In this document: positions 24,746 through 34,861 of the stretch, in pieces
How positions within the stretch are numbered: position 1 is the first letter of the stretch
Layout of the letters: every line of letters starts with the position of its first letter
Source of the DNA: Mycolicibacterium sp. GF69
GTDB taxonomy: Bacteria; Actinomycetota; Actinomycetes; Mycobacteriales; Mycobacteriaceae
DNA length: 56,221 bases
Direction of reading: 5' to 3'
NCBI RefSeq assembly: GCF_003284965.1
Contig: NZ_QMEW01000034.1
Location: 1 to 56,221, forward strand
Notes under the pieces: generated by a model
Database searches by the model: none
The model's input: the letters and a program-made list of their open reading frames with translations, nothing else
Told to the model about the DNA's origin: nothing
Translations under genes and position numbers: made by a program

Positions 24746-27700
24746 TTACACCGAATCCGTCTGTAAGGCTGCCGTCAGTACGGCGATGCTGCGCTGCCAC
24801 AGGTCTGTTAGCCGGTCGATGTCGCACGCTGTGAACAGCGCGTCACTCCACAGCCAGGTGCTCATCAGTTGTGGACCGTCGGTCGTGGACCGAATCCATG
24901 CACTCAGGTACAGCGCAAAACGCAGCGGCAGATCAGGTTCGGGGTCGACCGGCAAAGCCTGGGATTCGAACTCGCTCAGCAGCGCCCATGGTTGATCCGT
25001 GACGCCGCTGAGGTCCAACCGGCCCATGTAGCTGAACATGATCTGCGGCTCGGGCGCTTGCGTCAGCTCGGGAACGCGGTTGACGTAACGCAGCAGACCG
25101 TGGTCCAGGCCGTCGTAGGGAATAGCTCCAATGTACGACGATACGGAGTCGAGCAGCGCCCTGGCCCTACTCGAATCTTCCTGGGCTGCCTCAATATCCA
25201 CCGCGTGCGCACCGGAGCCCAGTCGTACCGGAAACGCGCTGGTGAACCAGCCAATTGTCCCGGTGGTGTCGGCTCCCAGGACCGCGTCGGCGCGGCCGTG
25301 ACTGTCCAGCGCGATCAGGGTGCCGACCGACGGATCCTGCGCCCGCTCACGTCGCCAACTCGCCACGGTCATCGCGGTCGCCGCCAACAGGAATTCGCGG
25401 ACGCCCTCCGCGCGGGTGACAGAGGTCAGGATCTGCGCTGTGACGGCGACGGGAGTTAGAACGGGTGCCTTCTGCAGCGTCGACCAGGTGTCGCGGGTCG
25501 GATCCGGCTGCCGCTCACCTATCGCCGGATCCGGACCGCGGACCTGCGCGACCCAGTAATCGTGCTGATCGCTGACGTCCGGTGTGGCGGCCCGCTCCCT
25601 GAGCAGTTGGGACCAGCGCCGGTAGGAGGTGAACTCCGGAAGCGCCGTCGGCGTTGCGCCGGCGGTAAGAGAACGCCACGCCCCAGCGAGTTCGGTGAGG
25701 ATGATCTGCCAGGACACGACATCCACAACCAAGTGGTGGATGGTCAGCAGCAGCGCCGGTTGACGGTCAGTGCTGCGGAGCCAGGCGGCGCGCACCATCG
25801 CGCCCGCAGCCGGATCGATCTCGTCGATAATCTGGCGTGCGGCCGCCGCTATCGGCGCGTCGACCTCAGTGATGACATCGGCAGCCCGGACCACACCGGG
25901 TTCTCGGGTCACCAGGCGGGGGCCCTCGGTGGTTTCCATCAGAATCGCGCGCAGCGACTCATGCCCGTCGAGGAGCAGCTGCAACATGACCTCGATCGAC
26001 GAGCGTTCGACGTCGTCTGGCAACCGGATCAGCACGCTATTACTGAAGCGGCGGTAGTTGCCGTGCTCGAACAGCCAGGACATCATCGGCAGCGGCGAAA
26101 CCTCTCCGTAGCCGACACTTTCGGTCGGGCTGGCCTCGGCGGCGGTGTCGATTGCTGCGGCGAGCCGTCGAATCGTCGATGCGGTGAATACCATCCGTGG
26201 ACTCACGGTGAGGCCACGCGCACGCGCCTTGTGCACGAGGGAGATTGCGACGATGCTGTCCATGCCGATCTCGAAGAAGTCGTCGTCGATGTCGGGGACC
26301 GCTCCGTTGAATTGTTCGGCGAAGACCTCGAACAGCGATCTCTCGGTGTCGGTGGATGCCTGCGGGGCATCGCCTCTCACAGCTAGAGCCTCGAGCGCCA
26401 GGCGCTCCAGTACCTGGCCGTCCAGCTTGCCGTTGGAGTTCACCGGCAGTTGGGGCAGCGACACTATGCGGGTCGGAACGAGGTATGCGGGAAGCTGTTT
26501 CGCGAGAGCGGCGCGCAACCGCGTCGGCTCGCCATCGATGTCGCCACCCCACACCACGGCGCCCACCAAGCAGACCCCGCCCGCACGTGACACCACGCAC
26601 ACCGCCGCGTCCTGCACCTCGGGCCGACTGCGCAGCGCGGCTTCGACCTCACCGATCTCGATCCGGTAGCCCCGGATTTTCACCTGGGTATCGCCGCGGC
26701 CAACGTAGGCGTATCCGCCGTGCGCCAGCTGTCGCACCAAATCACCGGTGCGGTACATGCGTTGACCGGGCCGAAATGGGTCCGCGACGAACCGTTCCGA
26801 GGTCATCCCCGACCGACCCACGTAACCACGGGTCAATTGTGCGCCAGACAAGTACAGCTCGCCCACTACGCCAGTGGGCACTTTTCGAAACGCCGAATCC
26901 AGTACGTAACTCAGCGTTCCAGCATTGGGCGTCCCGATCGTGGGCGTCGGGTACTGCTTGACGGGGGCCACCACGGCTTCGACCGTCGCCTCGGTTGGCC
27001 CGTAGCAGTTGTAGACCGCCGTCGACGGCAACGCACTTAGCCGCTGCCATAGCCCACCATCAATCGCCTCACCGCCTAGGGCGAGCACCGTCATGGGGTG
27101 ATCGGTCAACCCGGTGGCGGCGAGTTGAACGAACATTGTCGGTGTCGTGTCGATCATGTCGACCCCATGGGCGAGTATGCCTTTCACCAGTTGATCGGTG
27201 TCGCGCATCTCCTCGGCGTTGAACAAGTGCAGGCTGTGCCCGTCGAGTAGTCCCACCAGGGGCTGCCAGGAGGCATCGAAACCGAATGACCACGCGTGTG
27301 CGATGCGCAGCGGCCGGCCTAACCGTGACACAGCGTCGCGGTAGACACGATCGCAGTGATCGGAGAAATAACTCAACAGCGCACCGTTGGTGCCGATCAC
27401 GCCTTTCGGCTCTCCGGTCGAACCGGAGGTAAAGATCACATACGCGGCGTGATCGGCGTGACGGCAGACGTCCGGGAAGGTTGCGGCACAGTCGACCGGA
27501 TCGTCAGTGACCAGGGTGCTCCACTCGCCGGCTGGCGGCGAGTAGCCGTTCTCGGTGATGACCAATGCCGGGTTGGCTTGGCGCAGCATGGATTCGATGC
27601 GTGTCGCCGGCATCGTGATGTCGACCGGGAGGTAGGCGCCGCCGGCACCGAGCACCGCCAGGATGGCGACAACGGTGCGTGAGGAACGCGGTAGTGCCAG

Positions 27701-29212
27701 CGCGACGATCGTTTCCGGCCCGATGCCCCGGCCGGCCAGCACTCCGGCAAGTCGGCACGCCTGCGCGTGGAGTTCGGCGTAGGTGTAGCGCTCACCGCTG
27801 CTGGTACTCAGCGCCAAGGCATCCGGCGTGGCGTCAACCTGCCGCTCGAAGGCGTCCCATACGGTGCCCTCCGGTACTGGAACAATGTTCCGCGCAACTT
27901 CTGCGCGTTCGGCTGCGGTGCGGACGTCGAGCGCGTCCGGTCCGGCATCGCCGATATCGGGGAGTTGACGCAGCAGACCGGCTAACCGTTCGCAGAGGTC
28001 GTCCGGTGACATGTGTGGCAACGTGCCGCGGATCATCTCGACCACCACGACGAGCGCGTCGTCGACCAGATGTGACACCACGGTCAGCGGGTAGTGGGTC
28101 AAGCTCTCCATCTCGATCGGGTGGAAGGCAGCTCCGTCGGGTGCGGTAACGGTGCGGATGGCGTCCCCGATCGGCGCGTTCTCGAACACGAACAGCGTGT
28201 CGAACATCGGTCCGTGGCCGTGCTCGCGCTGCAACTGCGACAGGCTGAGGTAGCCGATGTCGCGCATCACCGATGATTGCTGCTGCAACCGCAGGCATTG
28301 CGCGAGTACCGACGCGCTGGCGCTTATCTGGTGCACCACCGGGACGGTGTTGATGAACAACCCCACCATGCTCTCGACGCCAGGCAGCTGCTCTGGCCGA
28401 CCGGAGACGACGGTGCCGAAAACGACATCACGACGGTCGGTGAGCCGGCCGAGCAGCACCGCCCAGGCGAACAGCACCGCGGTGTTGAGGGTGAACCCGT
28501 TGCTGCCGGCCCACTGTCGCAGTCGCGCTGTGTCGGCTGCCGACAGAAGCAGCCGTGCGGTCTCCGGCACGCCGGCGCCCGCCGCGACGGGCGCCTCGGC
28601 CACCATGAGCGGACCGGACACTGCGCTCAGGTACTCGGTCCATCTGGTAACGGCGGCCTCGTTGTTCTGCTTGGCAAGCCAGACGATGTAATCGCGGTAA
28701 GGCGGGGCCGGCGCCAACCCGTCCAGCGATCCTCCGGCGCTGTACACGGCGAGCATCTCTGCGAAGAACACCGCCAGCGACCAGCCGTCGACCAGGATGT
28801 GGTGGACGGTCAGGATCATCCGGCGGCGAGTCTGCCCGGGCACCGACAGTAGAACGACGCGCAGCGCCGGGCCCCGACTCAGGTCGAACGGCAGCCGCCG
28901 TTGTGACTGTGCGATCGCCTCGAATTCTTCCGGTTCCGCGATTCGTTCTGACCAGGGCAGGTCGGCGTGCGTCGGCACGATCTGCACCGGCGTGGGCACG
29001 TCGCGATCCCAGAACGCGGCACGCAGGTTGGAGTGGCGGTCCAGCAGGGCTTGGGCACTGCAGCGCAGCAGGGCCACGTCGACCGGCCCATCGATGTCGA
29101 CGATGAACTGCATGCTGTAGAGGTCGACGTCGTCCTCGGCCAGCCGGTGCAGCGCGAAGAGCCCCTCCTGCAACGGACTCAGTGCGAGGACGTCCTCGAT
29201 TTGTGCAGTCAC
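24746..29212 (-). CDS. mbtF: MbtF-like nonribosomal peptide synthetase, C-A-T-E
   Basis: 1488 residues from GTG 29212, which overlaps the upstream NRPS stop (GTGA); the frame is open further upstream, but that would cut into the first NRPS. Domains: condensation about 1-430 (HHILVDGWS near 136), adenylation about 455-935 (FTSGSTGEPKG near 597, YGPTE, YRTGD), carrier about 950-1015 (IGMDSIVA near 982), and epimerisation-type domain about 1030-1480 (HHLVVDVVSW near 1159). Hand alignment to GrsA gives the pocket code D-A-Q-D-A-G-C-V-E-K; acidic residues at positions 278 and 331 fit a lysine-like substrate, as expected for MbtF, which adds the terminal lysine that becomes the caprolactam. No thioesterase domain is present. 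Confidence 0.9.
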   Translation of the reverse strand: MTAQIEDVLALSPLQEGLFALHRLAEDDVDLYSMQFIVDIDGPVDVALLRCSAQALLDRHSNLRAAFWDRDVPTPVQIVPTHADLPWSERIAEPEEFEAIAQSQRRLPFDLSRGPALRVVLLSVPGQTRRRMILTVHHILVDGWSLAVFFAEMLAVYSAGGSLDGLAPAPPYRDYIVWLAKQNNEAAVTRWTEYLSAVSGPLMVAEAPVAAGAGVPETARLLLSAADTARLRQWAGSNGFTLNTAVLFAWAVLLGRLTDRRDVVFGTVVSGRPEQLPGVESMVGLFINTVPVVHQISASASVLAQCLRLQQQSSVMRDIGYLSLSQLQREHGHGPMFDTLFVFENAPIGDAIRTVTAPDGAAFHPIEMESLTHYPLTVVSHLVDDALVVVVEMIRGTLPHMSPDDLCERLAGLLRQLPDIGDAGPDALDVRTAAERAEVARNIVPVPEGTVWDAFERQVDATPDALALSTSSGERYTYAELHAQACRLAGVLAGRGIGPETIVALALPRSSRTVVAILAVLGAGGAYLPVDITMPATRIESMLRQANPALVITENGYSPPAGEWSTLVTDDPVDCAATFPDVCRHADHAAYVIFTSGSTGEPKGVIGTNGALLSYFSDHCDRVYRDAVSRLGRPLRIAHAWSFGFDASWQPLVGLLDGHSLHLFNAEEMRDTDQLVKGILAHGVDMIDTTPTMFVQLAATGLTDHPMTVLALGGEAIDGGLWQRLSALPSTAVYNCYGPTEATVEAVVAPVKQYPTPTIGTPNAGTLSYVLDSAFRKVPTGVVGELYLSGAQLTRGYVGRSGMTSERFVADPFRPGQRMYRTGDLVRQLAHGGYAYVGRGDTQVKIRGYRIEIGEVEAALRSRPEVQDAAVCVVSRAGGVCLVGAVVWGGDIDGEPTRLRAALAKQLPAYLVPTRIVSLPQLPVNSNGKLDGQVLERLALEALAVRGDAPQASTDTERSLFEVFAEQFNGAVPDIDDDFFEIGMDSIVAISLVHKARARGLTVSPRMVFTASTIRRLAAAIDTAAEASPTESVGYGEVSPLPMMSWLFEHGNYRRFSNSVLIRLPDDVERSSIEVMLQLLLDGHESLRAILMETTEGPRLVTREPGVVRAADVITEVDAPIAAAARQIIDEIDPAAGAMVRAAWLRSTDRQPALLLTIHHLVVDVVSWQIILTELAGAWRSLTAGATPTALPEFTSYRRWSQLLRERAATPDVSDQHDYWVAQVRGPDPAIGERQPDPTRDTWSTLQKAPVLTPVAVTAQILTSVTRAEGVREFLLAATAMTVASWRRERAQDPSVGTLIALDSHGRADAVLGADTTGTIGWFTSAFPVRLGSGAHAVDIEAAQEDSSRARALLDSVSSYIGAIPYDGLDHGLLRYVNRVPELTQAPEPQIMFSYMGRLDLSGVTDQPWALLSEFESQALPVDPEPDLPLRFALYLSAWIRSTTDGPQLMSTWLWSDALFTACDIDRLTDLWQRSIAVLTAALQTDSV

Positions 29213-32200
29213 GGCTGTTGCTGCCAGGCCGCGGTGAGCGCCGCCAGCGCGTCGGCGTCTAGGCCCGAAGCGCTCATGGGTGTGTAGTCCTGGTTCGTCT
29301 GCATGTCCGTCGGCTCTTGTTCGGTGTCGGCGGCCCGGTCGACCGCCGCGGCCAATCCGGCGATGGTCATGTGCTCGAACACCATGGCCGGGGTGAGGAC
29401 TAGTCCGCGTGCGCTGGCTTGGGCCGACCATTTGATCGAGATGATGCTGTCCCCGCCGAGTGCGAAGAAATTGTCCTCGCGTTCGACGTCGGTGATTTCA
29501 AGCAGTTCTTCGAGCAGGTCGATGAGGATCCGTTCGGTTTCCGCCGAACCCGCGACAGCCGGTCCCGACGAGCCGGCGTCAGTCGGTATGGCCGGTGCCA
29601 GCAGTGCGGTCAACTGATCGTCGGGCAGCACCGTCAGTTCTGATATCGGGCGGTCAGGCGTTTCAGCGAATCCATCCAGTACGGCGCGCAGCGCATCGGC
29701 GATCAGGCCGACGGTAGCGGCCTCGTACAGATCGGCGTTCGCGACCACCCGCACTTCCAGTCCGCCCGCCGCGGTCACATTCATGCCGATGTCCAGGTCC
29801 AGCAGCGCGATGTCGAAATCGATCGGACGCGGCACGACGCTGGTTTCACCTGTGAGGTCGCGCGGCTGCAGCCCCCAGTCCGGGCCGCGGAAGTGGACCA
29901 TGTGCTGGAACAACGGATTCCGGGACAGCGACCGGGACGGGTTGATCGCCTCCACCAGACGCTCGATCGGGAGCTCCTGGTGCGCCACTGCGTCGAGCAC
30001 CGTGTCGCGTCCGCGACGCAGGACGGTGCGCAGGCTCGGGGTGCCCGACAGGTCGTTGCGCAGCACCACCACATTTGCGAACAGACCTACCAGGTTCGAG
30101 GTGGCGGCGTCGACGCGGGATGCAACCGTGCTGCCCAGGGCCAGCTCGGTTCCAGCTCCGAGTTTGTGAAGCAGCACCGCGACCGCGGCTTGATACACCA
30201 TGAATTCAGAGGCGCCGGTGTCCTCCGCGAGCTGAACCAGGCTGGCGCGGCGGGCGGAGGAGACAGGGAAATGCACGCTGTGTCCTCGCTTGCCGATGAC
30301 CGGTGGACGCGGGTGGTCGGTGGCGACGCAGGTTTCTTGGGGCAGTCCGGCCAGTGTGGCACGCCAATGCGCCACCTGCTGTTGACCCCAGGCGTTGGCC
30401 GGGTCGAAAGCGTTCAGTTGCCACAGCGCGTAGTCGGCGAACTGGACCGGCAAATCCGCCCACTGCGGCGAGGAGCCGGCGCGGCGAGCCTGATAGGCGC
30501 TCGTCAGGTCATCGAAGATGATGCCCAGCGAGGTGTGGTCGCTGACGATGTGGTGGACGTTCAGCAACAGAACGTGGGTGCTCGGGTCTACCGCCAACAG
30601 CGTGGCGCGGATCAGCGGTGCGGTCTCCGGTGTCATTACCTCCCGGCGCAACCTCTCGATCGCGGCGTCGACCATATCGGCCGCCACCGGCTCGATTGCC
30701 AGCTCGATCGTCAGCTCCGGCGCGACGACTTGATAAGGAACACCGTCGTGTTCGATGAATCGGGTCCGCAGCGCCTCGTGCCGGGCGACGACGTCGTTGA
30801 GCGCCACGCTCAGCAGCGCGGTGTCCAGCGGGCCGTGAAAATGCAGTGCGAGTGGCAGGTTGAAGCCGTCGTGCGGGCCTTCCAGCCGGTACTGGAACCA
30901 TGCGGCCAGCTGCGAGTACGACAGCGGCAGCTGGTCGGGGCGTGCCGACACGGCCAGGTCGGGACGTTGCGGGCCGCCCGGCTCGGCAGCGGTGTCGTCA
31001 AGGTCTCCTTCGGCATCCATCTCATCGAGGTCAATATCGAACTCGTCACGAAATCGGGTGACCAGTGTGGCAGCCAGTCCGGCCGGTGTCGGCGTGTCGA
31101 ACACCGCACGCACGGCCAGGTCCACACCGAAATCAGCCCGGATCTGCGCAACCAGCCTCGCAGCCAGCAACGAGTGACCACCCAGCTCGAAGAACGAGTC
31201 GTCGGCACCGACTCGTTCCTCGCCGAACAGGCGAGCGAAGATTTCACAGACCCGGTGCTCCGTCGTGGTCGCCGGCACCCGGTAGCCTCCGGCCGCAATC
31301 CGCGTTGTCGCGGGCAGCGCCCTTTTGTCGAGCTTACCCGCGGGGGTCAGCGGAATCTCGGTGAGTACGGCAAACGACTTGGGCACCATGTAATTCGGCA
31401 GCAGCGACGCGACATGCGTCTGAATCTCATCGAGATCCAGCTCGGCATCGGATAGCAAGTAAGCCGCCAACTTCGGTCCGCTGTCGGCTTCTTCGACAAC
31501 GACTACACATTGCCGCACTGCCGCATGCGTCGCGATCGCCGACCCGACCTCTCCGAGTTCAATTCGGAAGCCGCGGATCTTGACCTGCTCATCGGCGCGA
31601 CCTACGAACTCCAACTCCCCGGTGAGGCTGCGCCGAACCAGATCACCGGATCGAAACAACCGCATTCCGGGGTTGAATGGGTCGGCGACGAATCGTTCCG
31701 CGGTCATCGCCGGCCGGCCCAGATATCCACGCGCCAGCTGAACACCGCCGAGATACAACTCGCCAACCACCTCGGCGGGTACCGGCTGCAACTGGTCGTC
31801 CAAGACGTATGCAAAGACGTTGCAGTTCGGCACACCGATGGGCACCACACGCGATCCATACGAACCCTTCACCGGCATGTGCGTGGCACACACCACGGCC
31901 TCGGTCGGGCCGTAGTGGTTGCGCAGCTCGGCATCAAAGTGGCCGGCAAACCGGTCGATCAACTCGCCGGGCAGCGCTTCGCCGCCCACCGGCAGGTGAC
32001 GCAGCTGCCGCCACTGAGGTAGTGGCGGCAGATCGAGCACCGAGCGCAGCGCCGACGGCACCAGCTGGACCACGGTGACCCTGTGCCGCTCGATCACCTC
32101 GGCGAGATAACTGAAATCTGTTGCGCCCGTTAGCTTAGGCACCACCAGCGTGGCCCCCAATGTCAACGTGAGCAGGATTTCCGCCACTGATGCATCAAAG

Positions 32201-34203
32201 CTCACCGATGTAGACTGCAGCAGCCGGTCCTCGGCGGTCATGCTCCACTGCGCGCCGAACCCCTCGAGATGCTCGGCAATCGCGCGGTGCGACACCGCGA
32301 CGCCTTTGGGCCGGCCGGTGGAGCCGGAGGTGTAGATGATGTAAGCCAGGTTTTCTGGGTGCAGCGGCCGGTTCCGGTCGGCGTCGCTGACTGCGTCGTC
32401 GGGCAACTCGGCCGCGGCACGTTCAGCCGCATCGAAATCTTCGGTGCCAATGACCAAACGCGGCCCGCTGTCGGCGATCATGTACTCGATCCGCTCGAGC
32501 GGGTATGCGGGGTCGATCGGCACATACGCCGCACCGGATTTCAGCACGGCGAGCATCGCGACGACGAATTCCACCGAGCCGGCGATCTGCAGACCGACAA
32601 CGTCCTCGGTGCCGATCCCCTGCCCAATCATCCAGCGCGCTAGACGGTTAACTCTGGCATTTAGGTCCTGGTAGCTCAACTCGGTGTCATCGGAGACCAC
32701 CGCGGTCGCCCCGCGTCCGGGGACCGCGGCGTCGAGCAGCGCAACGACTGTGGTGGCGGAGGTCGGGACAGGCTCACCGCGCGATTGCGTGAGCAGCTCT
32801 TCGGTCCCGAACAAGTTCAGGGCGGCGAGCCGGTGTCCGGGTTCGCTCACCGCATGGTCCAGCAACCGAAGGTAGTGGCCCAGCATCTGGTCGACCAGTT
32901 CGATACCGAAAAGGTCGGTATGATAGGCGAATTCGACTATCCCGGCGTCGGGCACCACCGCCAGGGCGAGCGGCACCTGTGTACTGTTGGCGCCTAACGC
33001 CAGTTGACATGTCGCGACGTCGTCCAGCGTGAAACCACTCGCATCCTTTCGCACGCTGAAGCCCAGCTGGACCACAGAGCTGCCGTCCCGGCCGCTGGAC
33101 CGAGATGGATTCGCCTCCCGGATCACCCGATCGATGCCTACCGATTGATGGGCGAAGCCGTCGAGGCACGTCCTGCGCACCTCGTCGACCAACGAGGTGA
33201 AGGTGTGGTGCGCTGCGGGCGTGAGCCGCAGCAGCAGCGTGTTTCCGAAGTACCCGAGAGCATTCTCGGCAGCCGCTTTTCGGTCGGTCACCGGAACCGC
33301 CACCAGTAGATCTGATGTGCCGCTGTAGCGGCGCATCAGCGCGCCGAACCCAGCCAGCAAAACCATGAACGGTGTCGCGGAACGTTGCCGAGCGAATTCC
33401 TTGACACGGCTGAGCAATTCGGCGGGCATCGCGCGGCTGCGACGCTGCGCCTGGCGCGAGGGATACATGGCGGCCGGACCGGGCAGGTCCGGCGGGTCGG
33501 GCAGCGGCTGCAGCGTGCGCCGCCAGTAATCGACGTCGGCATTGGTGGGCTCAACCGCAGGCTTCAACGCCTCGACGGCGACAAACTGCGGCGCCGGGGC
33601 AGTTCGCGGGCGGCCGTTGTAAGCCGCACTAAGCTCGCCGAAGAACGGCGCCCAGCAGTCGTCGTCCCAGCAGATGTGATGCACAGTGAGCAACAGCACG
33701 AATTCTTCTGCGCCGCAGTGCAACAGCGTGACCCGCATAGGCATCTGGACGGTCAAGTCGAAGGGCCTGCCGAACTCCCACTGCGCTAGGGCCTCGAGCC
33801 GCGGGCTCCTCTCGTGCTCTGACAGCCCGCTCAGGTCCTGCTCTTGCCAAGCAATTTCGACTTCGTCGCAGAATTCCTGATACGGCTCCCCTTCCGCGTC
33901 CACACCATAGGTTGTTCGCAGGATCGCGTGCCTGGCGACAACCTGGTTGAACGCTTCACGGAATCGCTGTGGATCAAGCGGCCCGGTCAGTCGATAGGCG
34001 AGGCAGATGTTCAACGTCGTATCGGCCGCGTCTAGCGCCTGCATAAACCACATCCGGCGCTGCCCCATCGACAATCGGTACCGCTCGCCAGCCCGGATCG
34101 CCGGCTGGTCGATGCGCGCCGGAGCCGCCCCCAGACCGCGTTCGGCAATGCGCCGTCTCAGCAGCTCCAGACGTCGTTCCTGCATCTCGGCTTCATCGGT
34201 CAC
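29209..34203 (-). CDS. mbtE: MbtE-like nonribosomal peptide synthetase, C-A-T-C-T
   Basis: 1664 residues from GTG 34203 (GGAGG 12 bp upstream), close to the 1682 of M. tuberculosis MbtE. Domains: condensation about 40-460 (HHICWDD near 178, a variant of HHxxxDG), adenylation about 485-980 (YTSGSTGRPKG near 623, YGPTE, SGDLVRR), carrier about 980-1045 (LGGHSLLAA), second condensation about 1075-1500 (HHIVSDHTS near 1218), second carrier about 1550-1620 (LGGDSI). Hand reading of the pocket gives D-A-A-Q-P-G-H-V-C-K, with no acidic residue at 278. In mycobactin synthesis MbtE follows the salicyl-oxazoline module and adds the first lysine. It heads a two-gene operon driven from the IdeR-box promoter. 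Confidence 0.9.
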   Translation of the reverse strand: MTDEAEMQERRLELLRRRIAERGLGAAPARIDQPAIRAGERYRLSMGQRRMWFMQALDAADTTLNICLAYRLTGPLDPQRFREAFNQVVARHAILRTTYGVDAEGEPYQEFCDEVEIAWQEQDLSGLSEHERSPRLEALAQWEFGRPFDLTVQMPMRVTLLHCGAEEFVLLLTVHHICWDDDCWAPFFGELSAAYNGRPRTAPAPQFVAVEALKPAVEPTNADVDYWRRTLQPLPDPPDLPGPAAMYPSRQAQRRSRAMPAELLSRVKEFARQRSATPFMVLLAGFGALMRRYSGTSDLLVAVPVTDRKAAAENALGYFGNTLLLRLTPAAHHTFTSLVDEVRRTCLDGFAHQSVGIDRVIREANPSRSSGRDGSSVVQLGFSVRKDASGFTLDDVATCQLALGANSTQVPLALAVVPDAGIVEFAYHTDLFGIELVDQMLGHYLRLLDHAVSEPGHRLAALNLFGTEELLTQSRGEPVPTSATTVVALLDAAVPGRGATAVVSDDTELSYQDLNARVNRLARWMIGQGIGTEDVVGLQIAGSVEFVVAMLAVLKSGAAYVPIDPAYPLERIEYMIADSGPRLVIGTEDFDAAERAAAELPDDAVSDADRNRPLHPENLAYIIYTSGSTGRPKGVAVSHRAIAEHLEGFGAQWSMTAEDRLLQSTSVSFDASVAEILLTLTLGATLVVPKLTGATDFSYLAEVIERHRVTVVQLVPSALRSVLDLPPLPQWRQLRHLPVGGEALPGELIDRFAGHFDAELRNHYGPTEAVVCATHMPVKGSYGSRVVPIGVPNCNVFAYVLDDQLQPVPAEVVGELYLGGVQLARGYLGRPAMTAERFVADPFNPGMRLFRSGDLVRRSLTGELEFVGRADEQVKIRGFRIELGEVGSAIATHAAVRQCVVVVEEADSGPKLAAYLLSDAELDLDEIQTHVASLLPNYMVPKSFAVLTEIPLTPAGKLDKRALPATTRIAAGGYRVPATTTEHRVCEIFARLFGEERVGADDSFFELGGHSLLAARLVAQIRADFGVDLAVRAVFDTPTPAGLAATLVTRFRDEFDIDLDEMDAEGDLDDTAAEPGGPQRPDLAVSARPDQLPLSYSQLAAWFQYRLEGPHDGFNLPLALHFHGPLDTALLSVALNDVVARHEALRTRFIEHDGVPYQVVAPELTIELAIEPVAADMVDAAIERLRREVMTPETAPLIRATLLAVDPSTHVLLLNVHHIVSDHTSLGIIFDDLTSAYQARRAGSSPQWADLPVQFADYALWQLNAFDPANAWGQQQVAHWRATLAGLPQETCVATDHPRPPVIGKRGHSVHFPVSSARRASLVQLAEDTGASEFMVYQAAVAVLLHKLGAGTELALGSTVASRVDAATSNLVGLFANVVVLRNDLSGTPSLRTVLRRGRDTVLDAVAHQELPIERLVEAINPSRSLSRNPLFQHMVHFRGPDWGLQPRDLTGETSVVPRPIDFDIALLDLDIGMNVTAAGGLEVRVVANADLYEAATVGLIADALRAVLDGFAETPDRPISELTVLPDDQLTALLAPAIPTDAGSSGPAVAGSAETERILIDLLEELLEITDVEREDNFFALGGDSIISIKWSAQASARGLVLTPAMVFEHMTIAGLAAAVDRAADTEQEPTDMQTNQDYTPMSASGLDADALAALTAAWQQQP

Positions 34204-34236
34204 GTGCGCGCAAACCTCCAGTTCGGCTTCCGTGGG

Positions 34237-34255
34237 TTATGTTAGCCTCCACTAA
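34237..34255. promoter_or_regulatory. IdeR/DtxR iron box in the divergent siderophore promoter
   Basis: The 19-mer TTATGTTAGCCTCCACTAA matches 14 of 19 positions of the IdeR consensus TTAGGTTAGGCTAACCTAA, including TTA at the left, GTTAG in the middle and CTAA at the right. It lies in the gap between the leftward mbtE-like start (34203) and the rightward mbtK-like start (34280), so one IdeR site would repress both arms when iron is plentiful. Confidence 0.75.
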
Positions 34256-34279
34256 GTTATGGGTGTGCGGGAGGCGAGG

Positions 34280-34846
34280 ATGCATACACGGGGCCCGGCC
34301 TCCCATAGGACGGCACTGGACCTGGATGGGGTAATCCGCGAGTTCGTGCTGCGGCCACTGGCTCTGGACAACGATCTTGACGCCGTGCACTTCTGGATGA
34401 ACGACCCGGAAGTAGCCCGATTCTGGAACAAGCCGTGGTCGAAGGACCGGATCGCGTCCTATCTGCGGGAGCAACAAAACTCCCCGCATTCTGACCCCTA
34501 CCTGGGGGTGCTGGACGGCGTCGCGATGAGCTACTGGGAGCTCTACCGCGCCGACCTCGACTGCCTGGCCCAGTACTACCCGGCTCAGGAACACGACGCT
34601 GGGGTGCATATGCTGCTGGGGCCGGCAGAAAGCCGCGGCCAGGGGCTTGCCATAGCGCTGCTGCGTGCCGTATCCGACTTTCAATTCCAGATAGATCCCC
34701 ACGCTACCCGGGTGGTGGGCGAACCCGACCTGGAGAACATCCGGTGTATCCGGGTGGCCGAGCGCGCCGGTTTTCAGCACGTCACCAACCTTGACCTACC
34801 GCACAAGCGAGCCGCTCTGCTGATCCGCGACCGGGAGCGGCTATGA
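34280..34846 (+). CDS. mbtK: MbtK/IucB-family siderophore N-acyltransferase
   Basis: 188 residues from ATG 34280, chosen because GGGAGG lies 5 bp upstream; ATG 34259 in the same frame lacks one. GNAT fold of the siderophore-acyltransferase type (Acetyltransf_8): REFVLRPLALDNDLDAVHFW, then NDPEVARFWNKPWS, SYWELYRADLD, and the acetyl-CoA loop RGQGLA. In mycobactin biosynthesis MbtK transfers an acyl chain to the lysine N-epsilon amine before or after hydroxylation. The hydroxylase MbtG is not in this window. It is first gene of the rightward arm, directly behind the IdeR box. Confidence 0.85.
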   Translation: MHTRGPASHRTALDLDGVIREFVLRPLALDNDLDAVHFWMNDPEVARFWNKPWSKDRIASYLREQQNSPHSDPYLGVLDGVAMSYWELYRADLDCLAQYYPAQEHDAGVHMLLGPAESRGQGLAIALLRAVSDFQFQIDPHATRVVGEPDLENIRCIRVAERAGFQHVTNLDLPHKRAALLIRDRERL

Positions 34847-34861
34847 CATCGGAAAGTATGA

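Noticed and set aside
29213..29431. 5' extension of the second NRPS
   Set aside because: The open frame continues, but it would overlap the carrier domain of the first NRPS; the GTGA overlap at 29212 gives a normal start just before the condensation domain.
29893..31455. 520-codon open frame on the plus strand
   Set aside because: It lies opposite the MbtE-like NRPS, whose domains and motifs are continuous; long antisense frames are common in high-GC DNA.
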